From Planctomycetota bacterium (lineage in GTDB: Bacteria; Planctomycetota; UBA1135; UBA2386), in the NCBI GenBank assembly GCA_016794425.1, contig JAEUHR010000010.1, positions 59,738-123,737 on the forward strand: a stretch of DNA of 64,000 nucleotides, written 5' to 3'. The notes beneath the pieces are model-generated. The model ran no database searches. It was given only the letters and a program-made list of their open reading frames with translations, and had not been told where the DNA came from. Of the stretch, positions 51,354 to 62,696 are shown one piece after another; the first letter of the stretch is position 1; every line of letters starts with the position of its first letter. A program made the translations under genes and the position numbers.

Positions 51354-53819
51354 TCAGACGAGCCGGGCACGCTTGCGGAGCAACCACTCGGCGCCGAGCA
51401 CCGCGACCAGGGCGAGCAGCGACCAGAAGCTGTCCCACGCCGGCCGCGTGCGCGTGTCCTCGCGGTTCTCGACGCTTCTACGGCCGGCGAAGTCGGCGGC
51501 GAGGTCGCCGGCTTCGGCCAGGAACACGTAGCGGCCGGTGCCGTCGGGGCCCTGGCTGGCGGCGGCGATGCGCCGCAGCAGGTCCTCGTCCTGGCTCGAA
51601 TCGGCGAGTTCGCGGTCCGGCACGCGCACCAGCACGTCTTCGCGCGCCAGCACCGCGTCGGCCGGGTTCTGGTTCGCGAACGCGACGAAGCTGAACGCAC
51701 CCGGATCGGCCATCGTGAAGCTGCCCTGGTAGGTGCCGGGTTCGCCGGGCACCGCGCGCAGGATGCGCTTCTCGGCGTTGCCGGCCGCGTCGCGCAGGAA
51801 CACCGGCTGCTCCTCGGCGACCGCGGGCTGCAGCTCGGCGTCGTGCACGCGCAGCTGCACGCGGACCTTGTCGCCGGTCTCCAGCATGGTCTTGTCGAGG
51901 GTCAGCTCGAGCAGGTCGTTGCGGCGCTGCAGCCGTCCCGCGGCGAGGTGCCGCACGACGTTGCGCCAGAACGCGTCCATGTAGGTCTCGGCGTACGGAT
52001 CGCGCCACATCCAGGTCTCGTCGGTGGCGATGAAGAACGTCGTGCCGCGCGGGTAGGGGCCTACGGTCACGATCGGCCGTTTGCCGTAGCTGTTCTGGTC
52101 GGTCGGGTGCCGCAGCAGCACGGTCGCGCCCGGCTTGGCGCGCTGCACCGGGTAGTAGACGCGGAAGCCCGGCAGGCCTTCTTCCCAGAGCCGCCGGTTG
52201 AACGACGGATCGCGCTGCAGCAGCAGGATCTCGTGCGGCTGCAGCGGGTTCTCGAGCAGCGGCCGCCACTGGCGGTCGCGCGGCGTCGGGTTCTGCTGCA
52301 CGAAGCCGCGGTCCTCGAGCACGATCGGCAGCAGGTCCTCGACCGGCGTCGTGCGGTAGCGCTCCGGCATCGCCGCGTCGCCGAACAGGAAGCCGACGCC
52401 GCCGCCGAACTCGACGTAGCGGACCAGCATCTCGAGCCAGTTGCGGATGCCCTCCTCGCTGCTCGCGAGGCGCTCGGGCCGCACGTCGCCGAGCAGCACG
52501 CAGTGGTACTGCAGCAGCTCCTTGTCGGTGCGCGGGATGTCGGCCAGCGCCGGCAGCGACGCGCTGTGCTCGTGCGGGAAGCGCGGCGTCGCCTCGAACA
52601 GGTACGCCTGCATCTCGATGCTCGGGTCGACGCGCTTCAGGCACGCCTGCAGGCGCCGGTACTCCCAGCGCGGGCGTTCCTCGATGTAGAGCACGCGGAT
52701 CTTCTCGTCGTTGACGCGCAGGAACCGGGTGTCCTCGTTGTCGTCGGCCTGGCTCTCCTCGGGCAGCGGCGCCAGCGTGAACTTCAGCGTCCAGTCGCCG
52801 GCTTCGGCGAAGGCGTGGAACACGCGCACGCGCGTGGTCTCGCCGTCGGCCGGCAACTCGGCCGGCGCGGTCGCCAGTGGCACGAACGGCCCGCCGTCGC
52901 GGGCGCCGTGCAGCTCGACGCGCGAGCGCTGACCGGCCAGTCCTTCGGCGCGAACGGTGACGTCGAAGCCGACCTCCTCGTCGCGCAGCGCTTCCTTGGG
53001 GCCCGGCGGCCCGACCAGCCAGGCGTTGCGCGGCGGCTCCGGATCGCCGACGCCGATCGTGTGCACGGTGATGCCGCGCAGGCCGTACTCGCGCGCCACT
53101 TCGACCGGATCGAGGCCGGAGTTGTTGCGCCCGTCGGAGACCAGCAGCACGGCGTCGACGTTGGTGCCGCTGATCGCCGTGCGGTGCAGGTCGAGTGCGT
53201 CGCCGAGCGCGGTGCGGTTGCCGCGCGCGGTCAGTTCCTGCAGCGACTGGATCGGCGTCGGCTTGCGCTGCACGCGGAACAGCCGCACGTCGTGCGTGGC
53301 GCGCAGGCGCGCCAACAACCCGTCGGGGCGCTCGAGCACCGCCTGTACCAGCTCGGCCCGCGTGCGCGCGGCCAGCGCCTCGGCGCCGACGAGCTGTTCG
53401 AGCGCCGCCTGCTGCTCGGCCGCCGGATAGCGGTCCTTGCGCTGCATGCTGGCGCTGTCGTCGACCAGCACGTGCACCTGGTTCTGCGTCTTGCGGTAGG
53501 TGGTGGTCTCGAACGCCGGCTGGAACAGCAACAGGCAGCACAGCACGATCGCGAGCCAGCGCAGCGCCGCCAGCACGATGCGCACCGGCCGTTCGAGCCG
53601 CGTCAGGCCGCCGTAGGCCCACCAGGCGAACAGCACGGAGCCGGGCAGTACGAGCAGCACCAGCACCCAGGTCGGCGGCAGGTTCAGGAACCGGAACGTC
53701 TCCTCGACCCAGGTCTGCGCGTTCGGGTCGGCGGCCGCGTCGGCCGCGGCGGGTTGCTGCGGCCACGGCAGCAGCGCCGGCGGCGGGGGGCGGAGCAGGG
53801 AGCAGGGCAGCGTCGCCAT
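51354..53819 (-). CDS. VWA-domain membrane protein with glutamine-amidotransferase-like domain
   Basis: An 821-aa protein. Two N-terminal membrane helices (about 45-115: 'WVLVLLVLPGSVLFAWWAYG', 'LRWLAIVLCCLLLFQPAF') are followed by a von Willebrand A domain with MIDAS 'VLVDDSASM' and 'VLLVSDGRNNSGL', then Ig-like beta segments, then a class-I amidotransferase-like fold (about 480-700: 'HCVLLGDVRPERL', 'YVEFGGGVGFLFGD', 'GTTFFIATDETWMW') without clear catalytic Cys, and a last membrane helix near the end. This arrangement is common in BatA/BatB-neighbour proteins of planctomycetes. It may be a metal-dependent adhesion partner of the MoxR ATPase. Confidence 0.85.
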   Translation of the reverse strand: MATLPCSLLRPPPPALLPWPQQPAAADAAADPNAQTWVEETFRFLNLPPTWVLVLLVLPGSVLFAWWAYGGLTRLERPVRIVLAALRWLAIVLCCLLLFQPAFETTTYRKTQNQVHVLVDDSASMQRKDRYPAAEQQAALEQLVGAEALAARTRAELVQAVLERPDGLLARLRATHDVRLFRVQRKPTPIQSLQELTARGNRTALGDALDLHRTAISGTNVDAVLLVSDGRNNSGLDPVEVAREYGLRGITVHTIGVGDPEPPRNAWLVGPPGPKEALRDEEVGFDVTVRAEGLAGQRSRVELHGARDGGPFVPLATAPAELPADGETTRVRVFHAFAEAGDWTLKFTLAPLPEESQADDNEDTRFLRVNDEKIRVLYIEERPRWEYRRLQACLKRVDPSIEMQAYLFEATPRFPHEHSASLPALADIPRTDKELLQYHCVLLGDVRPERLASSEEGIRNWLEMLVRYVEFGGGVGFLFGDAAMPERYRTTPVEDLLPIVLEDRGFVQQNPTPRDRQWRPLLENPLQPHEILLLQRDPSFNRRLWEEGLPGFRVYYPVQRAKPGATVLLRHPTDQNSYGKRPIVTVGPYPRGTTFFIATDETWMWRDPYAETYMDAFWRNVVRHLAAGRLQRRNDLLELTLDKTMLETGDKVRVQLRVHDAELQPAVAEEQPVFLRDAAGNAEKRILRAVPGEPGTYQGSFTMADPGAFSFVAFANQNPADAVLAREDVLVRVPDRELADSSQDEDLLRRIAAASQGPDGTGRYVFLAEAGDLAADFAGRRSVENREDTRTRPAWDSFWSLLALVAVLGAEWLLRKRARLV

Positions 53820-53822
53820 CGG

Positions 53823-56090
53823 TCAGTTCCGTCGCACCGAGACGAAGCGCGCCAGCGTGGCCTCGCCGAGCACGCACAACAGCGTCAGCAGCAGCAGCAG
53901 CGGACCGAGTTCGTTCTGCTGCGGCGTCTCGTCCTGTGCCGCGGTCGCCGGCAGCGCGTCGAGCACGCGCTCGATGCCCAGCGACTGGCGCGCCTCCTCG
54001 TGCGCGGCGTAGCGCAGTTCGCCTTCGTCGGGGTCGACGTTGACCGCGAACGGCAGCGCCACCGGCTCCTTGCCGCTCGGGCGGTCCAGCACCAGATCGA
54101 CCGTGTAGAAGCCCGCGAACACCGTGTCGCCGATCGGCGGCAGCCGGAACCGGTCACCGGGCAGCGGCAGCGGATCCTCGGCGACCGGCGTGCGCGCGCG
54201 GCCGTCGCGTTCGGGCCGCTGCACCTGGATCTCCTCGGGGCGATGCGCCAGCGTGCAGGACAACTCGGCGCCGACCGGCACCAGGAACGGATCGACCGCC
54301 GGCAGCGCCAGCCAGCGCACCATGCCGTGCAGCAGCGGGAACGCGGCCATCGGGTCGTCGAGGCGGTTCCAGCGGTCGGGCCGGTACTCGGACGCCGGCG
54401 CCGAAGTCAGGAACAGCGCGCGGCCTTCGCCGAACTCGCGCCCGACCAGCAGCGGGCTCTGCACCGCGTCGGTCACGGTCGCCAGCACCTTGGCGTCCGC
54501 CGGCAGCGCTTCGGCGGCGGACAGGAACCAGCGGTGCACCGGGATCGCCTGCAGCACTTCGCGGTAGATCGGCTCCTCGAACTCGGCGAACACCGGGTGG
54601 TCGGGGGCGGTCATCACCAGCGCGCGCACGACCGAACTGCCGGCGCTGCCGCCGGTCGGTTGCAGCAGGCGCAGCGGCATCGGCCCGTCGCCGGCGCCGT
54701 GCAGCAGCAGGTTGAAGCTCTCGGCGTCGGTGTGTTCGCCGAACGTGACCAAGAGGCCGCGGCCGGCGCGCACCGCCGCGGCCAGCGCCTGCGCGCTGCG
54801 CTGGTTCAGCCGGTCGATGTCGGCCAGCACCGTGACGTCGTAGTCGCGCGGGTCGCGCTGGCCGCTCAGCAGCGCCAGCGTGTCTGTGGCCTCGACCGCG
54901 AACGTCGGCAGCGACGTCGGATCGGGGTCGAGCACCGACGTGTAGAGGTGCCGGTAGGCGCGCAGCGGGTCCTCGTCGGCCGCGCCGTCGACGACCAGCA
55001 CGCGGATGCGTTCGCGCACGTCGACGGTCAGGTAGCGCTCGTCGTCGGCGGCCAGCGCGTCGCCCTGGATCGCCGCGCGCACGCGGCGGCGGCCGAGCTC
55101 GCGGAACGCGACCTGGAACTCCGCTTCACCCTCGGCGCCGGCCGGCACCGACACGACGCGGCGCTCCGGGGCCTGGCCGTCGACCTCCAGCGTGACTTCG
55201 CAGGTGGCGGCGCTGTCGGCGCGGTTCTTCAGCTGCACCGTGAAGCCGACCGGCGTGCGCAGCACCGCGGCCGGCTGCGTGATGCGCAGGTCGGTGATCT
55301 GCTGGTTGTCGGCGAGGCCGCCGCCCTTCTGCTCGGCGAACGGACCGGTGTCGATCCAGTGCAACCGCGTGCCGGGGTGCTTCTGCAGCCGTTCGCAGGT
55401 GTCGCGCAGCGTGTCGGTCAGCTCCGGCTGCGGCGGGTTGGCGGGGGCCTGCAGCGCCTTGCCGAACGCGCGCACTTGCAGGTCGGTCAGCACGTAGACC
55501 TCGGTCACCGCGTCGCCGCTCTCCTCGAGCAGCACCGCGACCTGCTGCAGCGCGTCGCCGAGGTCGCCGGCGCCGTCCTCGGGCTTCTGCAGCAGCAGCC
55601 ACTGGCTGCGCGCCGTCGCGGTGTCCATGTCGCCGCGCACCAGGAAGCGCGGCCGCACACCGGCGGTCACCAGCGTGACCTTGTCGGCGTTCTGCGGATC
55701 CTCGTCGAGCCGGTCCAGCAGCCGGCCGACCAGCGCGCGCGCGCGCTCGAACGGACTCGGTGCGCCGCCTTCGCGCAGGCCCATGCTGTAGCTCGCGTCG
55801 AGGACCAGCACGTGGTGCACGGTGCCGCTGCCGGCCAACAGGCCGGCGGCCTGCTGCAGCAGCGGGCGCGCGATCGCCAGCGCCAGCAGGATCGGCACCA
55901 GGCACCGCAGCAGCAGCAGCAGCAGGTTCTCGGTGCGGAGCCGGTTGCGCTGCTTCTTGTAGGCGCGCAGCAGGAACTCCATCGCCGCCCACTCGCGCCG
56001 TTTGTGGCGCTGGCGGTTCAGCAGGTGGATCACCAGCGGCACCGCGAACAGCGCGACGCCGGCGAGCAGGGCTGGGTTCAGGAACTGCAC
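53823..56090 (-). CDS. BatA-like VWA membrane protein
   Basis: A 755-aa protein starting with the BatA (aerotolerance regulator N-terminal) module 'MQFLNPALLAGVALFAVPLVIHLLNRQRHKRREWAAMEFL' and a second helix 'LLLLLLRCLVPILLALAIARPLL', then a VWA domain with MIDAS 'VLVLDASYSMG' and 'VYVLTDLQ'. Long beta-rich and amidotransferase-like segments follow, and a final membrane helix ('LGPLLLLLTLLCVLGEATLARFV'). BatA proteins work with MoxR ATPases and DUF58 proteins in envelope stress. That link is by family knowledge; here the order MoxR-DUF58-BatA matches it. It is 3 bases before the next gene. Confidence 0.9.
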   Translation of the reverse strand: MQFLNPALLAGVALFAVPLVIHLLNRQRHKRREWAAMEFLLRAYKKQRNRLRTENLLLLLLRCLVPILLALAIARPLLQQAAGLLAGSGTVHHVLVLDASYSMGLREGGAPSPFERARALVGRLLDRLDEDPQNADKVTLVTAGVRPRFLVRGDMDTATARSQWLLLQKPEDGAGDLGDALQQVAVLLEESGDAVTEVYVLTDLQVRAFGKALQAPANPPQPELTDTLRDTCERLQKHPGTRLHWIDTGPFAEQKGGGLADNQQITDLRITQPAAVLRTPVGFTVQLKNRADSAATCEVTLEVDGQAPERRVVSVPAGAEGEAEFQVAFRELGRRRVRAAIQGDALAADDERYLTVDVRERIRVLVVDGAADEDPLRAYRHLYTSVLDPDPTSLPTFAVEATDTLALLSGQRDPRDYDVTVLADIDRLNQRSAQALAAAVRAGRGLLVTFGEHTDAESFNLLLHGAGDGPMPLRLLQPTGGSAGSSVVRALVMTAPDHPVFAEFEEPIYREVLQAIPVHRWFLSAAEALPADAKVLATVTDAVQSPLLVGREFGEGRALFLTSAPASEYRPDRWNRLDDPMAAFPLLHGMVRWLALPAVDPFLVPVGAELSCTLAHRPEEIQVQRPERDGRARTPVAEDPLPLPGDRFRLPPIGDTVFAGFYTVDLVLDRPSGKEPVALPFAVNVDPDEGELRYAAHEEARQSLGIERVLDALPATAAQDETPQQNELGPLLLLLTLLCVLGEATLARFVSVRRN

Positions 56091-56100
56091 GCTGCCGGCC

Positions 56101-57015
56101 TCACTTGCGGCGCTTGGCCCGCGCCGTGCGCGCGGCGAGGTAGCTGGTCAGCACGACGTCGAGCGGCTGGTCGTCGACGAGCCGCACGTAGTCGATGCGT
56201 TGCGCGAGGCAGCCCTTCTTGATCGCGGCCGCGAACGCCTCGATCTCGGCCAGATACGCCTCGCGCAGCGACTTCGGGTCGCACAGCAGTTCGGGCAGCT
56301 GCTCCAGGCCCTGGAACAGCGTCATGCGTTCGAACGGGAACTCGACCTCGTCGCGGTCCAGCACGTGGAACACGACCACGTCGTGGCCGCGGCTCTTCAA
56401 CTCGCGCAGGCCGCGCAGGATCGCGTCGGGTTCGTCGAACAGGTCGCTGAAGATCAGCACCATGCCGCGCTGCCGCAGCTGGCTCGCCAGATCGTGCAGC
56501 ACCGCGCCGACCTTGGTCTTCTGCTGGCGCGCCTTCGCCTGCTCGAGCGCCGCGAACAGGTTGCCGAGGTTCGCGCGCGTGTTGGACGGCGGCACCTGCC
56601 GCGCGACCTTGTCGTCGAACAGCGTCAGCCCGACCGCGTCGGCCTGCTGCTGGATCAGGAACGCCAGCGAGGCGCAGGCGGTCGCGCCGTAGTCGAACTT
56701 CGACATGCTGCCGTCGTGCGCGTAGTTCATCGACTCGCTCTGGTCGAGGAACAGGTGCGCGCGCAGGTTGGTCTCCTCCTCGTACTGCTTGACGACGAAG
56801 CGGTCGGCCTTGCCGAAGATCTTCCAGTCGAGGTGGCGCAGGTCGTCGCCGGGCACGTATTCGCGGTGCTGCGCGAACTCGACCGAGAAGCCGCGGTACG
56901 GCGACTTGTGCATGCCGGTGACGAAACCCTCGACGACCAGCCGCGCGCGCAGTTCGAGGCGGCCGACCTTGTTCAGCACGCGCGGGTCGAGGTAGTCGGT
57001 CGGGATCTCGGTCAT
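56101..57015 (-). CDS. DUF58 domain protein
   Basis: A 304-aa protein with the DUF58 hallmarks 'SVEFAQHREYVPGDDLRHLDWKIFGKADRFVVKQYEEETN' and a VWA-type strand 'LFLDQSESMNYA' with D-x-S-x-S. The later part is VWA-like ('GMVLIFSDLFDEPDAILRGLRELKSRGHDVVVFHVLDRDEVEFPF'). DUF58 proteins are nearly always encoded beside a MoxR ATPase. The gene sits 58 bases after moxR and 10 bases before the BatA-like gene. Confidence 0.92.
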   Translation of the reverse strand: MTEIPTDYLDPRVLNKVGRLELRARLVVEGFVTGMHKSPYRGFSVEFAQHREYVPGDDLRHLDWKIFGKADRFVVKQYEEETNLRAHLFLDQSESMNYAHDGSMSKFDYGATACASLAFLIQQQADAVGLTLFDDKVARQVPPSNTRANLGNLFAALEQAKARQQKTKVGAVLHDLASQLRQRGMVLIFSDLFDEPDAILRGLRELKSRGHDVVVFHVLDRDEVEFPFERMTLFQGLEQLPELLCDPKSLREAYLAEIEAFAAAIKKGCLAQRIDYVRLVDDQPLDVVLTSYLAARTARAKRRK

Positions 57016-57073
57016 CGGCGGCGGGGCTCGGGTCGGCGGCGGGGGAGCGGGGCGCCGGTCGGCGCCGCGCGCG

Positions 57074-58126
57074 TCACTGGGCGATGACCTTCGGCAGCTT
57101 GCCGTCGGTCAGGATCGTGCTGCTGTTCGGGTCGACCTCGGTGAGCAGCCGGTCGATCACCTTGTCGGTCGTGATGCCCTCGGCTTCGGCCGCGAAGCTG
57201 GTGATCAGGCGGTGGCGCAGCACCGGCTTGGCGACCGCCTTGACGTCCTCGGCCGAGACGTGGAAGCGGCCGTGCACCAGCGCGTGGGCCTTGGCGCCGA
57301 GCACCAGATTCTGGCTCGCGCGCGGGCCGGCGCCCCACTGCAGCCACTCCTTGATCCAGTCCGGCGCCTCGCCGGTGGTCAGGCGCGTCAGCCGCACCAG
57401 CCGCAGCGCGTAGTCGAGCACCGCGTCGGCGATCGGCACGCGGCGCACGATCGACTGCAGCGCGAAGATCTCGTCGGCCGACAGCACGGCGTGGATCGCC
57501 GTGTCGCGGTCCTCGGTCGTGCGGCGCAGGATCTCACGCTCTTCCTGCGCGCTCGGGTAGTCGACCTTCACCATGAACATGAAGCGGTCGAGCTGCGCTT
57601 CCGGCAGCGGGTAGGTGCCTTCCTGTTCGATCGGGTTCTGCGTCGCCAGCACGAAGAACGGCTTCGTCAGCTCGTGGCGCTGGCCGCCGATCGTGACCTG
57701 GTACTCCTGCATCGCCTCGAGCAGCGCGGCCTGCGTCTTCGGCGGCGTGCGGTTGATCTCGTCGGCGAGGATCACGTTCGCGAACACGGGGCCCGGCAGG
57801 AACTTGAACTCGCGGCGGCCGCTCGAGCGGTCCTCCTGGATCACCTCGGTGCCGGTGATGTCGCTCGGCATCAGATCGGGCGTGAACTGGATGCGGTTGA
57901 AGGAAAGCGACAGCACCTTCGACAGCGTCGAGATCAGCAGCGTCTTGGCGAGGCCCGGCACGCCGATCAGGAGGCAGTGGCCGCGGCAGAACAGCGCCAT
58001 GAACAGTTCGTCGACGACGTGGTCCTGGCCGACGATGACCTTCTGGATCTCCGCCTTCATCGCGGCGTAGGCCTTCTGCAGCTTCTCGACCTGCTCGAGG
58101 TCCTTCGGATTCGGTGCGTTGCTCAT
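57074..58126 (-). CDS. MoxR-family AAA ATPase
   Basis: A 350-aa AAA+ ATPase thought to act as a chaperone for assembling or activating VWA-domain partners. Walker A is '[12 protein letters not shown]', with '[18 protein letters not shown]' next, Walker B '[25 protein letters not shown]', sensor '[27 protein letters not shown]', and the lid '[31 protein letters not shown]'. ATG 58126 is preferred over a longer upstream frame because it starts the normal helix '[24 protein letters not shown]'. It is the first gene of the nine-gene operon. Confidence 0.94.
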   Translation of the reverse strand: MSNAPNPKDLEQVEKLQKAYAAMKAEIQKVIVGQDHVVDELFMALFCRGHCLLIGVPGLAKTLLISTLSKVLSLSFNRIQFTPDLMPSDITGTEVIQEDRSSGRREFKFLPGPVFANVILADEINRTPPKTQAALLEAMQEYQVTIGGQRHELTKPFFVLATQNPIEQEGTYPLPEAQLDRFMFMVKVDYPSAQEEREILRRTTEDRDTAIHAVLSADEIFALQSIVRRVPIADAVLDYALRLVRLTRLTTGEAPDWIKEWLQWGAGPRASQNLVLGAKAHALVHGRFHVSAEDVKAVAKPVLRHRLITSFAAEAEGITTDKVIDRLLTEVDPNSSTILTDGKLPKVIAQ

Positions 58127-58232
58127 GATCTCGTTGGGATGGGTGGCGGCGGCGGCGACGAACGGACGCCGGGCCACCTACGTTCGGGCGGGCGCGGCGG
58201 TTGGCGGAGAGTCCGCTTGGGACGGAACAGCG

Positions 58233-58571
58233 TCACGGAAACTTCGTCCTGCCTGCGCCGGGCGGCGGCGGATCGGTTTCCGGGTGCAGGCTGCACAGCT
58301 CGGCCGGCGTCAGGCCGAGCCGGTCGATCGCGACCAGGAGCGACTGCAGATCCTGCTGCGAGGCGGGCCCGAGCCCGAGCCGCGCTTCGTGGATCGCCTG
58401 GTCGTAGCTCGCGCGCAGCTGGTCGAGGTCCTGCTCGAGCGTCTCCAGCTCGGCGCGTTCGCGCACCGCGGGCGCCGCGTTGCCGAAGTAGAGCCACAGG
58501 GCCGTGCCGAGGCTCGCCACCGCGACCCAGTGCGGGAACGACGACGGGCTGTCCTTGGCCTCTCGGGTCAT
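58233..58571 (-). CDS. Small FtsB/DivIC-like membrane protein
   Basis: A 112-aa protein: residues 13-30 ('PHWVAVASLGTALWLYFG') form one membrane helix, followed by a coiled coil of about 35 residues ('RERAELETLEQDLDQLRASYDQAIHEARL') and a short Pro-rich end. Topology, size and position just downstream of enolase recall FtsB, which is encoded next to eno in many bacteria and helps septal peptidoglycan synthesis. The sequence itself is too short and divergent to be certain. Confidence 0.6.
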   Translation of the reverse strand: MTREAKDSPSSFPHWVAVASLGTALWLYFGNAAPAVRERAELETLEQDLDQLRASYDQAIHEARLGLGPASQQDLQSLLVAIDRLGLTPAELCSLHPETDPPPPGAGRTKFP

Positions 58572-58711
58572 GATCGCGGCAGGCTGCGGATGCTAGCGGG
58601 CCGAGAGCGCCGGCGATAGCGGCGGGGCAAGGAGTTCGGGCGGGTGCTGGTCGGTGGCGATCAGGGCGCCGGTTCGCCGGCCTCGCAGCTCGGCCGCGAA
58701 TCCGCGCGGCG

Positions 58712-60889
<2,178 letters not shown>

Positions 60890-60890
60890 C

Positions 60891-60896
60891 TAAGGT
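60891..60896 (+). promoter_or_regulatory. -10-like element next to the metallo-beta-lactamase start
   Basis: TAAGGT with 6 bases to ATG 60903. No good -35 is found 16-18 bases upstream. The element resembles those of the other leaderless candidates. Confidence 0.35.
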
Positions 60897-60902
60897 CCGC
60901 GG

Positions 60903-62696
60903 ATGCTCGCCTCGTTGTTCCTCGGCCTCGTCGGCGTCCTCGTCCCGCAGGGCGGCATCGCGGACCCGCCGGTCGGGCTCTCGGTGGTGATCGTCAACGT
61001 CGGGCAGGGCGACGGCATCGTCGTGAAGGCGCCGAACGGGACCGTGCACGTGATCGACGCGGGACCGAACGGGCAGGGCACCGCGGCGATGCTCCCCGCG
61101 ATCACCGCTCTCGCGCCGGCGGGCTACGGGTTCACGTTCCTCTCGCACTTCCACGACGACCACCAGGGCGGCCTCGACGAAGTGCTGAACGCGCTGCCGT
61201 TCACGACTGCTTACGACCGCGGCGACGTGAACCGCCCGACGGGCACGGCCGTGAACAACTACCTCGCAGCGGCCGGGGCGCGGCGCACGCAGATCACGGT
61301 TGGCACGATCTACGCGCTCGGCGGCGGTGCAACGATGCAGTGTCTCTGCGCGAACGGCAGCGTCATGGGCGGCGCGTTCGTCGATCCGACGGCGTCGGCG
61401 CAGGAGGAGAACTCGCGCTCCGTCGCGTTGCGGCTCGTGTACGGCCAGTTCTCGATGTGGCTCGGCGGCGACCTCACCGGCGGCGGCAACAGCACAGCCG
61501 ACGTCGAGGACCCGGCCACGCTCGCGTGCGGCGACGTCGATGTCTACAAGATGAACCACCACGGTTCGAACACGTCGACGAGCGTGGACCTCGTCACGCG
61601 CCTGTCGCCCGAACTGGCGGTCGTGAGCTGCGGCACCGGCAACAGCTTCGGCCACCCGACGCCGTCGATCGTGAACCGCCTGAACCAGGCCGCCGCGGCG
61701 CGCATGCTGCTGTCGACCACGGCCGGCAGCGCCGCGACGATCGGCTTCGGGGTCGCCGGCAACATCCGGATCGACACGGACGGCAGGCGCTACCGCGCGA
61801 CGGCGCAGAACGGCGACTTCCTCGACTTCTTCTGCGACGAGGTCGTGATGCCGGGTCTCGCCGCCGGTTCGGTTCGCATCAGCGAGGTGCAGCGCAATCC
61901 GAACCTCGTTCCCGACACCAACGGCGAATACGTCGAGGTGATCAACATCGGGTCGAAGCCGGTCGGCCTGCAGGGACTGCGCATCGCCGACAACTCGTCG
62001 ACCGTGACCATCGCGAGCAACTTCGCGCTCCTGCCCGGGCGGCCGATGCTGTTCCAGGTCGACGGTGCGCCGTCGCGCAACGGCGGGCAGCCGCTCGGCA
62101 TGACGCTGCCCTTCGGCACGATGTCGCTCGCGGACACGACGGACTTCGTCACGCTGAGCCAGGGTGCGACGACCGTCGACTCGCTGTCGTACACGACCGG
62201 GTTCCCCGGCGGTTCGGGCGTGGCCGCCGAACGCAGGGACCTGTTCGCCGCGAACACGGCGGGCAACTTCGCGGCGGCCACGACGCCGTTCGGCGCGGGG
62301 GATCTCGGTTCGCCCGGCAAGCGCAACCCTGCCGACACGACGGTGCACCCGACGCAGGTCGACATGACGCTCACCGCGGACACGTGCTCGCTGCACGCGA
62401 CGGCGATCGGCAGCGACTTCGCGTTCAGCATCATCGCGCTGTCGGAGGACCCGACGCCGTTCCCGTTCCTCGACGGCGTGCTGCCGCTCTTCCCGGACGG
62501 TCTCTTCGTCGCGGCGCTGAGTGTGCCCGGCTGCCTCGGGTTCCTGCCCGCCGAAGGCTACCGCTCGTGGTCGTTCCCGATCACGCCGCCGAACCCGCTC
62601 ACCGGCGTCACCGTCCGCGCGTGCCACTTCCTGCTCGACTTCTCGATCACGTCGCTGCCGGGCGTCTCGTCGGCGATCACGTTCGTACTCCCCTGA
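60903..62696 (+). CDS. Exported metallo-beta-lactamase-fold protein with lamin-tail domain
   Basis: A 597-aa exported protein. A hydrophobic start (MLASLFLGLVGVLVPQ) is followed by an MBL domain of the ComEC C-terminal type: 'VVIVNVGQGDGIVVKAPNG' with 'VHVIDAGPNGQG', zinc ligands in 'LSHFHDDHQGG' (H82, H84, D86, H87), 'FSMWLGGDLTGG' and 'VDVYKMNHHGSNTSTSVDLV'. From residue 324 a lamin-tail domain begins ('VRISEVQRNPNLVPDTNGEYVEVINIGSKPVGLQGLRIAD'), with a Thr/Ala-rich tail after about 470 carrying three Cys. ComEC relatives degrade DNA during uptake, but this protein lacks the membrane channel, so an extracellular phosphodiesterase or nuclease is one guess. It overlaps hpt (TGATG). Confidence 0.86.
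   Translation: MLASLFLGLVGVLVPQGGIADPPVGLSVVIVNVGQGDGIVVKAPNGTVHVIDAGPNGQGTAAMLPAITALAPAGYGFTFLSHFHDDHQGGLDEVLNALPFTTAYDRGDVNRPTGTAVNNYLAAAGARRTQITVGTIYALGGGATMQCLCANGSVMGGAFVDPTASAQEENSRSVALRLVYGQFSMWLGGDLTGGGNSTADVEDPATLACGDVDVYKMNHHGSNTSTSVDLVTRLSPELAVVSCGTGNSFGHPTPSIVNRLNQAAAARMLLSTTAGSAATIGFGVAGNIRIDTDGRRYRATAQNGDFLDFFCDEVVMPGLAAGSVRISEVQRNPNLVPDTNGEYVEVINIGSKPVGLQGLRIADNSSTVTIASNFALLPGRPMLFQVDGAPSRNGGQPLGMTLPFGTMSLADTTDFVTLSQGATTVDSLSYTTGFPGGSGVAAERRDLFAANTAGNFAAATTPFGAGDLGSPGKRNPADTTVHPTQVDMTLTADTCSLHATAIGSDFAFSIIALSEDPTPFPFLDGVLPLFPDGLFVAALSVPGCLGFLPAEGYRSWSFPITPPNPLTGVTVRACHFLLDFSITSLPGVSSAITFVLP

Noticed and set aside
47156..51694. 1512-aa plus-strand frame opposite the PQQ-repeat gene
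   Set aside because: No signal peptide or motif, Arg/Gln/Val-rich composition; the minus-strand frame has repeated PQQ blades and an ATGA-coupled start.
51114..56222. 1702-aa plus-strand frame opposite the two VWA protein genes
   Set aside because: Shadow of the certain VWA and BatA domains on the other strand.
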